Shown here: positions 53,398 to 62,432 of the stretch, piece by piece
Layout of the letters: every line of letters starts with the position of its first letter
Position numbering within the stretch: the first letter of the stretch is position 1
Assembly (NCBI RefSeq): GCF_031844685.1
Contig: NZ_CP134605.1
Coordinates: 4,275,001 to 4,339,000 of the forward strand
DNA: 64,000 nt
Origin: Streptomyces sp. ITFR-21
Lineage (GTDB): Bacteria > Actinomycetota > Actinomycetes > Streptomycetales > Streptomycetaceae
Reading direction: 5' to 3'
Program-made: the position numbers and the translations under genes
Notes under the pieces: model-generated
What the model was told of the DNA's origin: nothing
The model's input: only the letters and a program-made list of their open reading frames with translations
The model's database searches: none

Positions 53398-54678
53398 GTG
53401 GACGTCATTTCCGTCATCCGTACCAAGCGCGACCGCGGTCGGCTCAGCGACGAGCAGATCGACTGGGTGATCGACGCGTACACCCGGGGGGCCGTCGCCG
53501 ACGAGCAGATGGCGGCGCTCGCCATGGCGATCCTGCTCAACGGGATGGACCGGGCCGAGATCGCCCGCTGGACCGCGGCGATGATCGGCTCCGGCGAGCG
53601 GATGGACTTCTCCGGCCTTGCCCGGCCCACCGCCGACAAGCACTCCACCGGCGGCGTCGGGGACAAGATCACCCTGCCGCTGGCGCCTCTGGTGGCCGCC
53701 TGCGGGGCGGCCGTGCCGCAGCTGTCCGGGCGCGGCCTCGGGCACACCGGCGGCACCCTGGACAAGCTGGAGTCCATCCCCGGCTGGCGGGCGGCGCTGT
53801 CCAACGACGAGATGCTGGCCGTGCTCGGGGACGTGGGCGCGGTGGTCTGCGCCGCCGGGGACGGGCTCGCGCCCGCCGACAAGAAGCTGTACGCGCTGCG
53901 GGACGTCACCGGCACGGTGGAGGCGATCCCGTTGATCGCGTCCTCCATCATGTCCAAGAAGATCGCCGAGGGCACCGGTTCGCTGGTGCTGGACGTGAAG
54001 GTCGGCTCCGGCGCCTTCATGAAGAACCTCGACGACGCCCGGGAGCTGGCCGCGACCATGGTCGGGCTGGGCACCGACCACGGGGTGCGCACGGTGGCCC
54101 TGCTGACCGGGATGTCGGTGCCGCTGGGGCTCACCGCGGGCAACGCGCTGGAGGTCCGGGAGTCCGTGGAGGTGCTGGCCGGCGGCGGCCCGGCCGACGT
54201 GGTCGAACTGACCCTCGCGCTGGCCCGCGAGATGCTGGACGCGGCCGGGCTGCCGGACGCCGACCCGGGCCGGGCGCTGGCCGACGGCTCCGCGATGGAC
54301 GTCTGGCGCCGGATGATCCGCGCGCAGGGCGGCGACCCCGCGGCGGAGCTGCCCCGGGCCAGGGAGACGCAGACGGTCCTCGCGCCCGCCACCGGGGTCC
54401 TCACCGCCCTGGACGCCTACGCGGTCGGCGTCGCCGCCTGGCGCCTGGGCGCCGGCCGGGCCCGCAAGGAGGACGCCGTCCAGGCGGGCGCGGGCGTGGA
54501 GCTGCACGCGAAGCCGGGCGACCGGGTGACCGCGGGCCGGCCGCTGCTCACCCTCCACACGGACACCCCCGAGAGGTTCGCCTACGCCGAAGAGGCGTTG
54601 GCGGACGCGGTCACCGTCTCCACGACGCCCGGCGCGACACCGCCCACCCCGCCGATCATCCTCGACCGCCTCGCCTGA
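53398..54678 (+). CDS. deoA: thymidine/pyrimidine-nucleoside phosphorylase
   Basis: This 426-residue enzyme splits pyrimidine nucleosides with phosphate into base and (deoxy)ribose-1-phosphate. The signature SGRGLGHTGGTLDKLESIPG is complete. KHSTGGVGDKITLPLAPLVAACG and SSIMSKKIAEGTGSLVLDVKVGSGAFMK are the phosphate and nucleoside sites. GTG 53398 is chosen for GGGAAG at 8 nt; a GTG or ATG-like start at 53365 has none. It completes the pyrimidine salvage operon. Confidence 0.94.
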   Translation: MDVISVIRTKRDRGRLSDEQIDWVIDAYTRGAVADEQMAALAMAILLNGMDRAEIARWTAAMIGSGERMDFSGLARPTADKHSTGGVGDKITLPLAPLVAACGAAVPQLSGRGLGHTGGTLDKLESIPGWRAALSNDEMLAVLGDVGAVVCAAGDGLAPADKKLYALRDVTGTVEAIPLIASSIMSKKIAEGTGSLVLDVKVGSGAFMKNLDDARELAATMVGLGTDHGVRTVALLTGMSVPLGLTAGNALEVRESVEVLAGGGPADVVELTLALAREMLDAAGLPDADPGRALADGSAMDVWRRMIRAQGGDPAAELPRARETQTVLAPATGVLTALDAYAVGVAAWRLGAGRARKEDAVQAGAGVELHAKPGDRVTAGRPLLTLHTDTPERFAYAEEALADAVTVSTTPGATPPTPPIILDRLA

Positions 54679-55032
54679 CGCCCCACGCGCGCCCCTGAGG
54701 CCGCGGTGAGCCCCGCGGCGGCGCCTGGGTCCGCGGGCCGGCGGGCCGGCGGGGTGTCGGGCCGCTGGTTCCGGCGTCCCGGCTGCTCGGTCCGCTCAGC
54801 GGAAAACGCGCCCGCGCGGGAGCCCGGCGTCCGGCGGCCGGGAGCCCCGGCGTCCCGGTCAGCCCGTCGGCGGCTCGGCTCGCGGCGCGGCGGCTCCGGC
54901 TGGCGGGCGCCCCGGCGCCCCCGCACCGCCCGCCCCCGATCTTCCGCCTCCCCCAAGTCCGCGGGCCGGCGGAGCCGGCCTGGTGAGTGCCCCGGCCGGG
55001 CGACGCGTCCCCCCGGGCTCGCGGCGGCGCCC
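54679..55032. other. intergenic, no gene seen
   Basis: This 354-bp convergent gap is Pro/Arg/Gly rich in all frames, with many short GGCGGGCCGG-like repeats. No gene, clear hairpin or promoter can be defended. Confidence 0.4.
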
Positions 55033-55833
55033 TCAGGCCCGCAGAGAGCGGCCGAAGCCCGCCGCCAGAGGCATGCGCAGGCCGAGCGGCGGGGGCGCCG
55101 CCATGGCGTCGGCGACCGGGCGCGCGTAGGGGCGCTCCAGGAGCGAGCCCAGCACGAAGTCCGCGGTGAGGGCGAAGACCTCCGCGCGGTGCTGGTGCAG
55201 GCCGTGGCTGGCCGAGTGGACCTCGAAGCGGCAGACCTGCCGGTTGACCTTCTTGGCGCGCTCGGCCAGCCGGTAGGACAGCTCGGGGTCGGTGGACTCG
55301 TCGTCCGTGCCGTGCACGACCAGCACCCGCCGCCCTATGAGCTGCTTCACCGGCTCCGGTTCCGCGTCCGGCCCCCCGGGCAGCCAGGGCGCCAGGGCGG
55401 CCACCGAGGTCACCGCGGGGTGCCCGGCGGCATGCAGGGCCGCCCGTGCGCCCATGCCGATGCCGACCAGGCACACCGGTACGTCCCCGTAGCGCCGCAC
55501 CGCCTCCCCGACCGCCCACCCGGCGTCCTCCGCCGGGTGCGCGTGACCGCCGTTCCAGCCGCGGAAGCGGTAGTGCACCACATGCGCGGCCACGCCCTCG
55601 GTGAAGCCGGCCCGCACCAGGTGGCGGGCGAGCGGCCAGATGACCGCCGCCGCCACCGGGGAGCGGCGCCGGGTGCTGAGGGCGTCCCCACCGGGCAGCG
55701 CGAGGACGACCGCGCGCACCGTCGCGCCGGGGTCCTGTTCCCGCTGGGCCGGCACCAGCGGGCGCGGCGCCCGTCCCGGCGCCACCGCGCGCCCCAGCCG
55801 CGCGCCCCGTGCCGGTAATGCTTGCGAAGCCAT
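55033..55833 (-). CDS. alpha/beta-hydrolase fold protein with altered nucleophile elbow
   Basis: This 266-residue alpha/beta-hydrolase-like protein has AVVLALPGGDAL (oxyanion strand), CLVGIGMGARAALHAAG (elbow helix), RRVLVVHGTDDESTDP (acid Asp region) and SHGLHQHR (His). The nucleophile position of GxSxG is Gly126 in GIGMG, not Ser, so ordinary ester hydrolysis is not expected unless another residue serves. It is divergent from adenosine deaminase across 100 bp that contains a CTACGCGCGTAG site, and might share that regulation. Its substrate is unknown. Confidence 0.8.
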   Translation of the reverse strand: MASQALPARGARLGRAVAPGRAPRPLVPAQREQDPGATVRAVVLALPGGDALSTRRRSPVAAAVIWPLARHLVRAGFTEGVAAHVVHYRFRGWNGGHAHPAEDAGWAVGEAVRRYGDVPVCLVGIGMGARAALHAAGHPAVTSVAALAPWLPGGPDAEPEPVKQLIGRRVLVVHGTDDESTDPELSYRLAERAKKVNRQVCRFEVHSASHGLHQHRAEVFALTADFVLGSLLERPYARPVADAMAAPPPLGLRMPLAAGFGRSLRA

Positions 55834-55905
55834 GGCGCAACGATGGCAGACGAGGGGGTGTGCGCTGTATGGCCGGGCGGGAAATAGTTGTTCCCGGCGC
55901 GATAT

Positions 55906-55917
55906 CTACGCGCGTAG
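55906..55917. promoter_or_regulatory. palindromic operator CTACGCGCGTAG before add
   Basis: A perfect 12-bp palindrome 16 bp upstream of the adenosine deaminase start, likely overlapping its promoter. It is the same sequence as before the nucleoside ABC operon. Confidence 0.75.
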
Positions 55918-55933
55918 GGACTAGAGTTGCCCC

Positions 55934-57100
55934 ATGCCGAACGCCACACCGGGCATCCCGACCCGGGAACAGATCCGCCGCGCCCCCAAGGTCCTCCTGC
56001 ACGACCACCTCGACGGCGGTCTGCGCCCCGGCACGATCGTGGACATCGCCCGCGCCACCGGCTACGACGCGCTCCCGGCGACCGACCCGGCCGAGCTCGG
56101 CGGCTGGTTCCGGGCGGCGGCGGACTCCGGGTCGCTGGAGCGCTACCTGGAGACGTTCGCGCACACCTGCGCCGTCATGCAGACCCGCGACGCGCTGGTC
56201 CGGGTCGCCGCCGAGTGCGCCGAGGACCTGGCCGCGGACGGCGTCGTCTACGCCGAGGTCCGGTACGCGCCCGAGCAGCACCTGGAAGGCGGCCTGACCC
56301 TCCCCGAGGTCGTCGAGGCGGTCAACGACGGCTTCCGCGAGGGCGAGCGCAGGGCCCGCGAGGACGGCCACCGGATCCGGGTCGGCGCCCTGCTCACCGC
56401 GATGCGGCACGCCGCCCGCTCCCTGGAGATCGCCGAGCTCGCCAACGCCTACCGGGACTCCGGCGTGGTCGGCTTCGACATCGCCGGCGCCGAGGCCGGC
56501 TACCCGCCCACCCGGCACCTGGACGCCTTCGAGTACCTCAAGCGGGAGAACAACCACTTCACCATCCACGCCGGCGAGGCGTTCGGCCTGCCCTCGATCT
56601 GGCAGGCGCTCCAGTGGTGCGGCGCCGACCGGCTCGGCCACGGGGTGCGGATCATCGACGACATCGAGCGCGGTCCCGACGGGCGGGTCACCCTCGGCCG
56701 ACTGGCCTCCTACGTCCGCGACAAGCGGGTGCCGCTGGAGATGTGCCCGACCTCCAACCTCCAGACCGGCGCCGCCGCCTCGTACGCGGAGCACCCGATC
56801 GGGCTGCTGCGCCGGCTGCACTTCCGGGTGACGGTCAACACCGACAACCGGCTGATGTCCGGCACCGCCATGAGCGCGGAGTTCGAGCACCTCGTCGACG
56901 CCTTCGACTACACGCTCGACGACATGCAGTGGTTCACCGTCAACGCGATGAAGTCAGCGTTCATCCCTTTCGATGAACGTCTCGCCATGATCAACGAGGT
57001 GGTCAAGCCGGGTTACGCGGAGCTGAAGGCCGAGTGGCTCTTCGCGCCCGGTGTCGCCGTACCCTCGCTGGCCAGCGGTTCCGCCGCCGAGGCGGGCTGA
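55934..57100 (+). CDS. add: adenosine deaminase
   Basis: This 388-residue zinc enzyme converts (deoxy)adenosine to (deoxy)inosine in purine salvage. The metal and catalytic motifs are [27 protein letters not shown] (His/Glu), [11 protein letters not shown] and [14 protein letters not shown] (Asp pair). The ATG at 55934 is 16 bp after the shared palindrome. It works with the nucleoside importer encoded at 47.6-52.9 kb. Confidence 0.95.
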   Translation: MPNATPGIPTREQIRRAPKVLLHDHLDGGLRPGTIVDIARATGYDALPATDPAELGGWFRAAADSGSLERYLETFAHTCAVMQTRDALVRVAAECAEDLAADGVVYAEVRYAPEQHLEGGLTLPEVVEAVNDGFREGERRAREDGHRIRVGALLTAMRHAARSLEIAELANAYRDSGVVGFDIAGAEAGYPPTRHLDAFEYLKRENNHFTIHAGEAFGLPSIWQALQWCGADRLGHGVRIIDDIERGPDGRVTLGRLASYVRDKRVPLEMCPTSNLQTGAAASYAEHPIGLLRRLHFRVTVNTDNRLMSGTAMSAEFEHLVDAFDYTLDDMQWFTVNAMKSAFIPFDERLAMINEVVKPGYAELKAEWLFAPGVAVPSLASGSAAEAG

Positions 57101-57203
57101 TCCGGCGGGCGTGCGGAGCGGCGGGGTGCGCGCCCGGTGCACGCGGGGGGCGCCCGCCGCGCCGGTTGCGGGCGACGTGACCGGCTGGCTACGTTCCGCA
57201 GTC

Positions 57204-57527
57204 ATGCAGACCCGAACCAAGAAGTCCCTGACCACCGCCGCGCTCGGCCTGGCCGCCGTGGCCGCAGCCGCGGGCACCGCCTCCGCCGCCGACCTGACCG
57301 GGGGCGCGCTCGGCTCGCTGCCGCTCGGCCAGGCCACCGGCCTGATCCCCGGCGCCACCGCGTCCGCCGCCGGCACCCACCACGCGATCACCAACGGCGC
57401 CGCCGCGCTCCCGGTCAAGTCCGCCGGCCTGGTGCCGAGCGGCAACCACCTGTCCGGCAACACGGTCGCCCCGATCGGCACCCTGCTCGGCGGCCTGCCG
57501 GCCGGCGCCGGCCTGCTGGGCAACTGA
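57204..57527 (+). CDS. small secreted protein of unknown function
   Basis: This 107-residue protein has an N-terminal Sec signal (MQTRTKKSLTTAALGLAAVAAAAGTASAA) with an ASA-A cleavage site. The mature part is Gly/Ala/Leu/Pro-rich (DLTGGALGSLPLGQATGLIPGATASAAGTHH...GNTVAPIGTLLGGLPAGAGLLGN). No domain is recognised. Such small repeat-like exported proteins are common in Streptomyces envelopes. A similar style is seen at 63269. Confidence 0.7.
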   Translation: MQTRTKKSLTTAALGLAAVAAAAGTASAADLTGGALGSLPLGQATGLIPGATASAAGTHHAITNGAAALPVKSAGLVPSGNHLSGNTVAPIGTLLGGLPAGAGLLGN

Positions 57528-57533
57528 CCCGGG

Positions 57534-57556
57534 GGCCCGCCGGCCGCCCGCGGGCC
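57534..57556 (+). terminator. hairpin after the small secreted protein gene
   Basis: GGCCCGC (57534-57540) pairs with GCGGGCC (57550-57556), followed by TTT within 5 bp. It lies between convergent genes. Confidence 0.6.
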
Positions 57557-57705
57557 GTGCTTTCCCCGTCCGAAACGGAGAGGGCGCGGCCCGTCGGCCG
57601 GACCCGGAGCGCGCGCCCCGTCGCTCACCGGCGCGCCGCCGGCACCCCTGCCGCCGCGCCCGCGGCGGCTCGCGGACACGGGTACGGCTCCGGCCGCGGA
57701 TACGG

Positions 57706-58194
57706 CTACGGCACCGAGCCGGCCGTCGCCCGCTCCCGGGGCGGCGGGCCGGGCGCGCGCTCCTCGCGGTGTCGCAGCCGCCGCCGGACCTGCGGCACGA
57801 CCAGCAGATGCGCCAGCGCCACTCCGAGGGTGTTCAGCAGCAGCGCGTCCACGTCGAAGAGCTGGCCCGGCACCAGGGTCTGGGTGAACTCCAGCGACAG
57901 CGACACCATCAACGCGGCGAAGACGGTACGGGCGAAGGAGGCGAAGCCGGAGGCGCGGACCCGGCCGCCCGCCATGGGCAGCAGCACGCCCAGCGGGGCC
58001 AGCAGCGCCAGCCCGGCGCCGATCCGCCGGGCCGCCTCGGCGTGGCTCATGCCCAGGTCCGCCCTGATCGTGTTCAGCGGGCGGAGGTTCGGCGCGGCGA
58101 CCCAGGTCACGTAGTGCGGCCGCAGCAGCAGCCAGCCGACGAACGCCAGGTAGGCCGCGGTCAGCAGCAGCCCGGCCGCGCGCACCCTGATCAT
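57706..58194 (-). CDS. VanZ-family membrane protein
   Basis: This 162-residue membrane protein of the VanZ type has four helices (AAGLLLTAAYLAFVGWLLLRP; AGLALLAPLGVLLPMAGG; SFARTVFAALMVSLSLEFTQTLVPGQLFDVDALLLNTLGVALAHLLV). The SLEFTQ...DVDALLLNTLG segment is the family mark. VanZ proteins are linked with low-level teicoplanin resistance or envelope functions; the exact role is unknown. ATG 58194 is chosen as the family start. It is the gene after the lipoprotein of the afsQ operon on the same strand, 156 bp away. Confidence 0.85.
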   Translation of the reverse strand: MIRVRAAGLLLTAAYLAFVGWLLLRPHYVTWVAAPNLRPLNTIRADLGMSHAEAARRIGAGLALLAPLGVLLPMAGGRVRASGFASFARTVFAALMVSLSLEFTQTLVPGQLFDVDALLLNTLGVALAHLLVVPQVRRRLRHREERAPGPPPRERATAGSVP

Positions 58195-58350
58195 GGAGCC
58201 ATCGTGCCGCACGCTGTCAAGGACGCCACGGCCCACCCCACGGTTCCCGCACGACCGGAGCCGGTTCCTCCGCGCGGCCGGCCCCGTATACGGTCCCGCC
58301 CGGCCCCGCCCGGCCCCGCCCGGGACGGTCCCGTCCCGTACCGTCCCGCC

Positions 58351-59034
58351 TCAGCCCACCGGGGTGCCCGCGGTGTCCGCCGCGTCCGGGCGGGTGCGCA
58401 GATCCGAGGTACAGGTGTACCGGCGCAGCTGGTCGTGGTCCGGGCCGCCCAGCACCACCGAACGGCCGGGGGCTACCACCGGGTCGGCCGTCAGGGTGCA
58501 GACGATCTGCGCCAGCGCGAAGGACGGCAGCTCGTCCACCGGCAGGCTGAGCCGCAGCGCGTCCTGCGCGGTCGCCGCGGCACCGCCCCGCGCGCCGTCC
58601 GCCGTCGCCGGCTCCAGATACAGGTTGTTGCCCGGCACGGCGGTGGAGAACCCGGCCCTGGCCTCCTGCGTCTGCGGGCTCATCTGCAACTGCGTGATCA
58701 GCTCCTGGGCCACCGCGTACGCGGTCGCCCGGCCCGCCCGCACCGGTACGTCGCGCAGCACCTGGGCGATCTGGTTGATGCACACCAGGTACACCTCGCG
58801 GACCGCGGTGCCCGGCAGCGGCGTGGCCGGCGCCTTCGGGGCCGAGCAGGACACCCGGGAGGGCGCCGGCCCGGCGTCCACCGGCACGGTCGTGCTGCGG
58901 ATGCCGCAGCCGCCCAGCAGCGCCCCGGCCAGCACGGCCGCCGCGACCGCGGCGACCGGCGACGTACGTCGGGGGTACCCGCGGCTGCTCCGGGCGCCGC
59001 GCCCGGCGGGGGCCGCGCCCGCGGACCCGCTCAT
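58351..59034 (-). CDS. lipoprotein of the afsQ operon
   Basis: This 227-residue exported lipoprotein has an N-terminal basic region, a hydrophobic core and the lipobox LLGGC (Cys43). The rest contains a GerMN/LpqB-like pattern (REVYLVCINQIAQVLRDVPVRAGRATAYAVAQELITQLQMSPQTQEARAGFSTAVPG). The start overlaps the afsQ2 stop, so it belongs to the AfsQ1/Q2 system and could be an extracytoplasmic sensor accessory. Its biochemical role is not known. Confidence 0.85.
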   Translation of the reverse strand: MSGSAGAAPAGRGARSSRGYPRRTSPVAAVAAAVLAGALLGGCGIRSTTVPVDAGPAPSRVSCSAPKAPATPLPGTAVREVYLVCINQIAQVLRDVPVRAGRATAYAVAQELITQLQMSPQTQEARAGFSTAVPGNNLYLEPATADGARGGAAATAQDALRLSLPVDELPSFALAQIVCTLTADPVVAPGRSVVLGGPDHDQLRRYTCTSDLRTRPDAADTAGTPVG

Positions 59035-60545
59035 CGGTTCTCCCCCGCGGGTCCGCGCGCCGGGTCGTACCCGTCGGATCCGTCGTCCTCGGCCGGGCGG
59101 ATCGGCAGCCGCAGGGTGAAGACGGCGCCGCCGCCGGGGCGGTTGGCCGCGGTGATGTCGCCGCCGTGGATGTGCGCGTTCTCCATCGCGATCGACAGGC
59201 CGAGGCCGCTGCCCTCGGAGCGGGCCCGGGAGGCGTCGGCCTTGTAGAAGCGGTCGAAGACGTGCGGCAGCACCTCTTCGGGGATGCCGGGGCCGTGGTC
59301 GCAGACCTCGACGACCAGCTGCGAGCCCTCCACCCGCAGCGAGACCCGGACCGGGGAGCCGCCGTGCTTGAGGGCGTTGCCGATCAGGTTCGCCATGATC
59401 ACATCGAGCCGGCGCGGGTCGAGGGTGGCCAGTACCCCGCGCGGCGCGTCCAGGTTCACCGAGTCCAGCCAGGCGCGGGCGTCCATGCACGCGTAGATCA
59501 TGTCGGCCACGTCCACCTCGTCCACCCGCAGCTTGGCGGTACCCGCGTCGAACCGGGTGACCTCCATCAGCGTCTCCACCAGTTCGTTCAGCCGCCGGGT
59601 CTCGCTGACCACCAGCCGTACCGCGGGCGCGATCATCGGGTCCAGCGCCTCCGCCTCGTCCTCCAGCACGTCGGTCACCGCGGTGATCGCGGTCAGCGGG
59701 GTGCGCAGCTCGTGCGACATGTCGGCGACGAAGCGGCGGCTGGCCGCCTCCCGGGCGCTCAGCTCCTCCACCCGGGTCTCCAGCGCCTCGGCCGCGTTGT
59801 TGAACGTCCGGGACATCTCCGCGAGTTCGTCGGTCCCCGACACCTTCAGCCGGGTGTCCAGGTGCCCTTCACCCAGCCGCTGCGCCGCCTCGCCGAGCCG
59901 CCGCACCGGCCGCAGCACCGCGGAGCCCGCCGCCTGGGCCAGTAGCGCCGCGCCGATCAGCGCCAGCAGGGTGGCGATACTCAGCGACCAGGCAAGGGAG
60001 TTGAGGTCCTTGCGTTCCGCCTCCAGCGACTTGAGCATGTAGCCGGTCGGCCCGTCGCCGTTGATCCGCGCGCCCGCCACCAGGTACGGACGGCTCTGCA
60101 ACGAGACCCGCTCCCACAGCAGGTGGTAGTCGCCGTCCTGGTGCACGGTGTTGACCGCGCGCTGCAACGAGGCCGGCACGTCGTCCATCGAGAACACGTC
60201 CCGGTCCGACGGCGCCGCGCACGGCCCGTTGTCCGGCGTGGTGTCGATCAGCACCACCTGGTACGTGTCCGGGCCGCCTATCCGGTCCGCCGCGTTGTTC
60301 AGCGACAGGCAGGTCGGCTCGACCGGCAGCGAAGCGGCGTTGCGCTGCAACGAGTCGCGGAAGTCGTTGAGCGTGCTGTTCTGCGCGCGGGTCAGCACCG
60401 CGTCGCGGTTGAGCCAGTAGGCGATCCCCGACACTGCCACCGCGGCGGTCAGCGCCACCAGCGCGAACACCGCGACCAGCCGCAGCCGAAGACTCGTCGT
60501 CCAGCGCAACAGACCGGAGAACCGGCTGCCTTGACCCTGGCTCAC
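59031..60545 (-). CDS. afsQ2: AfsQ2 sensor histidine kinase
   Basis: This 504-residue membrane kinase has two helices (VAVFALVALTAAVAVSGIAYW and SLSIATLLALIGAALLAQAAG) around an extracytoplasmic sensor. They are followed by HAMP (RLGEAAQRLGEGHLDTRLKVSGTDE), HisKA with the phospho-His in ADMSHELRTPLTAITAVTDVL, and HATPase (NLIGNALKHG, DHGPGIP, GSGLGLSIA). In Streptomyces AfsQ1/Q2 responds to nitrogen-rich (glutamate) conditions and controls antibiotic production. The GTG start overlaps the afsQ1 stop (GTGA). Assignment rests on sequence plus the divergent sigQ. Confidence 0.93.
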   Translation of the reverse strand: MSQGQGSRFSGLLRWTTSLRLRLVAVFALVALTAAVAVSGIAYWLNRDAVLTRAQNSTLNDFRDSLQRNAASLPVEPTCLSLNNAADRIGGPDTYQVVLIDTTPDNGPCAAPSDRDVFSMDDVPASLQRAVNTVHQDGDYHLLWERVSLQSRPYLVAGARINGDGPTGYMLKSLEAERKDLNSLAWSLSIATLLALIGAALLAQAAGSAVLRPVRRLGEAAQRLGEGHLDTRLKVSGTDELAEMSRTFNNAAEALETRVEELSAREAASRRFVADMSHELRTPLTAITAVTDVLEDEAEALDPMIAPAVRLVVSETRRLNELVETLMEVTRFDAGTAKLRVDEVDVADMIYACMDARAWLDSVNLDAPRGVLATLDPRRLDVIMANLIGNALKHGGSPVRVSLRVEGSQLVVEVCDHGPGIPEEVLPHVFDRFYKADASRARSEGSGLGLSIAMENAHIHGGDITAANRPGGGAVFTLRLPIRPAEDDGSDGYDPARGPAGENR

Positions 60546-61228
60546 TGAGGCGTGTCCAACCGGTAGCCGACGCCGCGCACGGTACGGATCAGGGTCGGCG
60601 ACGACGGCACGTCCTCGATCTTGGCGCGCAGCCGCTGCACACAGGCGTCCACCAGCCGGGAGTCGCCCAGGTAGTCGTGCTCCCACACCAGCCGCAGCAA
60701 CTGCTGCCGGGACAGCGCCTGGCCGGGCCGCCGGCTCAGCTCCAGCAGCAACCGCAGTTCGGTGGGCGTCAGTTGCAGGTCCTCGCCGTCCTTGGTGACG
60801 GTCATCGCGTTGCGGTCGATGACGATCGCGCCGAACGCGGAGGAGTCGGTGCTGTCCCGCTCGCCGCGCCGCAGCACCGCCCGGATCCTGGCGTCCAGCA
60901 CCCGGGGCTGCACCGGCTTGATGACGTAGTCGTCGGCGCCGGACTCCAGGCCCACCACCACGTCGATGTCGTCGCTGCGCGCGGTCAGCAGGATGATCGG
61001 CAGCTGGTCGGTGCGCCGGATCCGGCGGCACACCTCGAAGCCGTCGATCCCGGGCAGCATCACGTCCAGCACGATCAGGTCGGGCCGCTGCTCCCTGAGC
61101 AGCCGCAGGCCGTCCTCGCCCGTCGCCGCGGACATCACACGGTGACCCTGACGCGACAGGCCGAGTTCTAGTCCGGTGCGGATGGCGTCGTCATCCTCGA
61201 TCAGCAACAGGAAGGGCACGCCGGACAT
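60542..61228 (-). CDS. afsQ1: AfsQ1 response regulator
   Basis: This 228-residue OmpR/PhoB-type regulator has receiver acidic residues in LLIEDDDA, phosphoacceptor Asp in LIVLDVMLPGIDG, Thr in LLTARSDD and Lys in YVIKPVQPR. The winged helix is LTPTELRLLLELSRRPGQALSRQQLLRLVWEHDYLGDSRLVDACVQRLRAKIED ... RTVRGVGYRLD. Paired with AfsQ2 and divergent from sigQ, as in S. coelicolor. A good AfsQ1 box lies in the shared promoter region, so it probably controls itself and sigQ. Confidence 0.95.
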   Translation of the reverse strand: MSGVPFLLLIEDDDAIRTGLELGLSRQGHRVMSAATGEDGLRLLREQRPDLIVLDVMLPGIDGFEVCRRIRRTDQLPIILLTARSDDIDVVVGLESGADDYVIKPVQPRVLDARIRAVLRRGERDSTDSSAFGAIVIDRNAMTVTKDGEDLQLTPTELRLLLELSRRPGQALSRQQLLRLVWEHDYLGDSRLVDACVQRLRAKIEDVPSSPTLIRTVRGVGYRLDTPQ

Positions 61229-61301
61229 TGTCGCCTACCCCCGGAAGCGGATGAACCCTGTGGGGGGTCCCGGCACCCGCGCGAGCGTACCGCCGGGGTC
61301 T

Positions 61302-61317
61302 GTGACGGGCCTGTGAC
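61302..61317. promoter_or_regulatory. AfsQ1 box between afsQ1 and sigQ
   Basis: GTGAC GGGCCT GTGAC fits the known AfsQ1 consensus GTnAC-n6-GTnAC exactly. It lies 73 bp upstream of afsQ1 and 121 bp upstream of sigQ. Confidence 0.85.
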
Positions 61318-61438
61318 ACTCGGCGGACAGGGCCATGAAACTGGCCCGGCAGTCTTGTGCCCATCGAAGCGAACGCGGGCCGCACACCGGCTCCGACGCC
61401 CAAGACCACGCTGAAGGTTCCACCGACGGGGGCGCGAG

Positions 61439-62248
61439 ATGAACGCACTGCACAGTACGACCACCACCGCAGTTCATTCCGCGCACGCTCGCCCGGCCAG
61501 GACCGCTGAGATGTCCGGTGCCGCGAGCGGACGGGGGTACGTTCGCGGCACCGGACGCACCGCAGGCCAGCACCTGGTGCCCCGGCAGCGCCCGGCCTGG
61601 ATCACGCCGGTCGCCGCCGACGGCCGGGCGGTGCCGGCCGACGGCATCGACCGGAGCGCCACCGACCAGCCCGGTCCCACGGGCGCCGCCGAGACGGCGG
61701 AGCGGGCCGAGGCCGGGCGGGCCGAGGCGGAGGCGGCCTTCACCGCCTACGTGCAGGAGCGCCGGGCCTCCCTCTACGCGACCGCGTACCACCTGACCGG
61801 TGACCGGTTCGCGGCCGAGGACCTGCTGCAGAGCGCCCTGTTCTCCACCTACCGGGCCTGGGACCGGATCACCGACAAGGCCGCGGTCGGCGGCTACCTG
61901 CGCCGCACCATGACCAACCTGCACATCAGCGCGTGGCGGCGGCGCAAGCTCAGCGAGTACCCGACCGAGGAACTGCCCGAGACGGTGGGGGACACCGACG
62001 AGATGGGCGGCACCGAACTGCGCACGGTGCTCTGGCAGGCGCTCGCCCGGCTGCCCGAACAGCAGCGCACGATGCTGGTGCTGCGCTACTACGAGGGCCG
62101 TACCGACCCGGAGATCGCCGACATACTCGGGATCAGCGTCGGCACCGTCAAGAGCAGCATCTGGCGCTCACTGCGCCGGATGCGCGAGGACCAGGCGCTG
62201 AGCTTCGGCCGCGACGAGCACGCGGCGTTCGGCGAACTGGTGGCGTGA
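61439..62248 (+). CDS. sigQ: SigE-family ECF sigma factor SigQ
   Basis: This 269-residue sigma factor has region 2 (AFTAYVQERRASLYATAYHLTGDRFAAEDLLQSALFSTYRAWDRI ... GYLRRTMTNLHISAWRRRK) and region 4 (ALARLPEQQRTMLVLRYYEGRTDPEIADILGISVGTVKSSIWRSLRRMRED). A 95-residue N-terminal extension of low complexity precedes region 2 and is longer than in most SigE-family proteins. It is divergent from afsQ1 with an AfsQ1 box between, consistent with S. coelicolor, where SigQ counters AfsQ1/Q2 in antibiotic control. A strong terminator follows. Confidence 0.92.
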   Translation: MNALHSTTTTAVHSAHARPARTAEMSGAASGRGYVRGTGRTAGQHLVPRQRPAWITPVAADGRAVPADGIDRSATDQPGPTGAAETAERAEAGRAEAEAAFTAYVQERRASLYATAYHLTGDRFAAEDLLQSALFSTYRAWDRITDKAAVGGYLRRTMTNLHISAWRRRKLSEYPTEELPETVGDTDEMGGTELRTVLWQALARLPEQQRTMLVLRYYEGRTDPEIADILGISVGTVKSSIWRSLRRMREDQALSFGRDEHAAFGELVA

Positions 62249-62320
62249 CGCCCGCCCGGTGGGCGGCGCGCGCCGGTTGAGGACCACCCGGCCAGGGGGG
62301 AGCGGGGGAAAAGGGGGAGC

Positions 62321-62355
62321 GGGACCGGACGGCGAGGGGGAAACCGTCCGGTCCC
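62321..62355 (+). terminator. strong terminator after sigQ
   Basis: GGGACCGGACGG (62321-62332) pairs perfectly with CCGTCCGGTCCC (62344-62355), followed by CTTTT. Confidence 0.85.
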
Positions 62356-62432
62356 GCCTTTTCCCGTTGTCCACCCCGTGCTTTCCGCTGCACGCGTCCG
62401 GGCCGCCCGCCGTCCGGCCGGGACCGCCCTCC

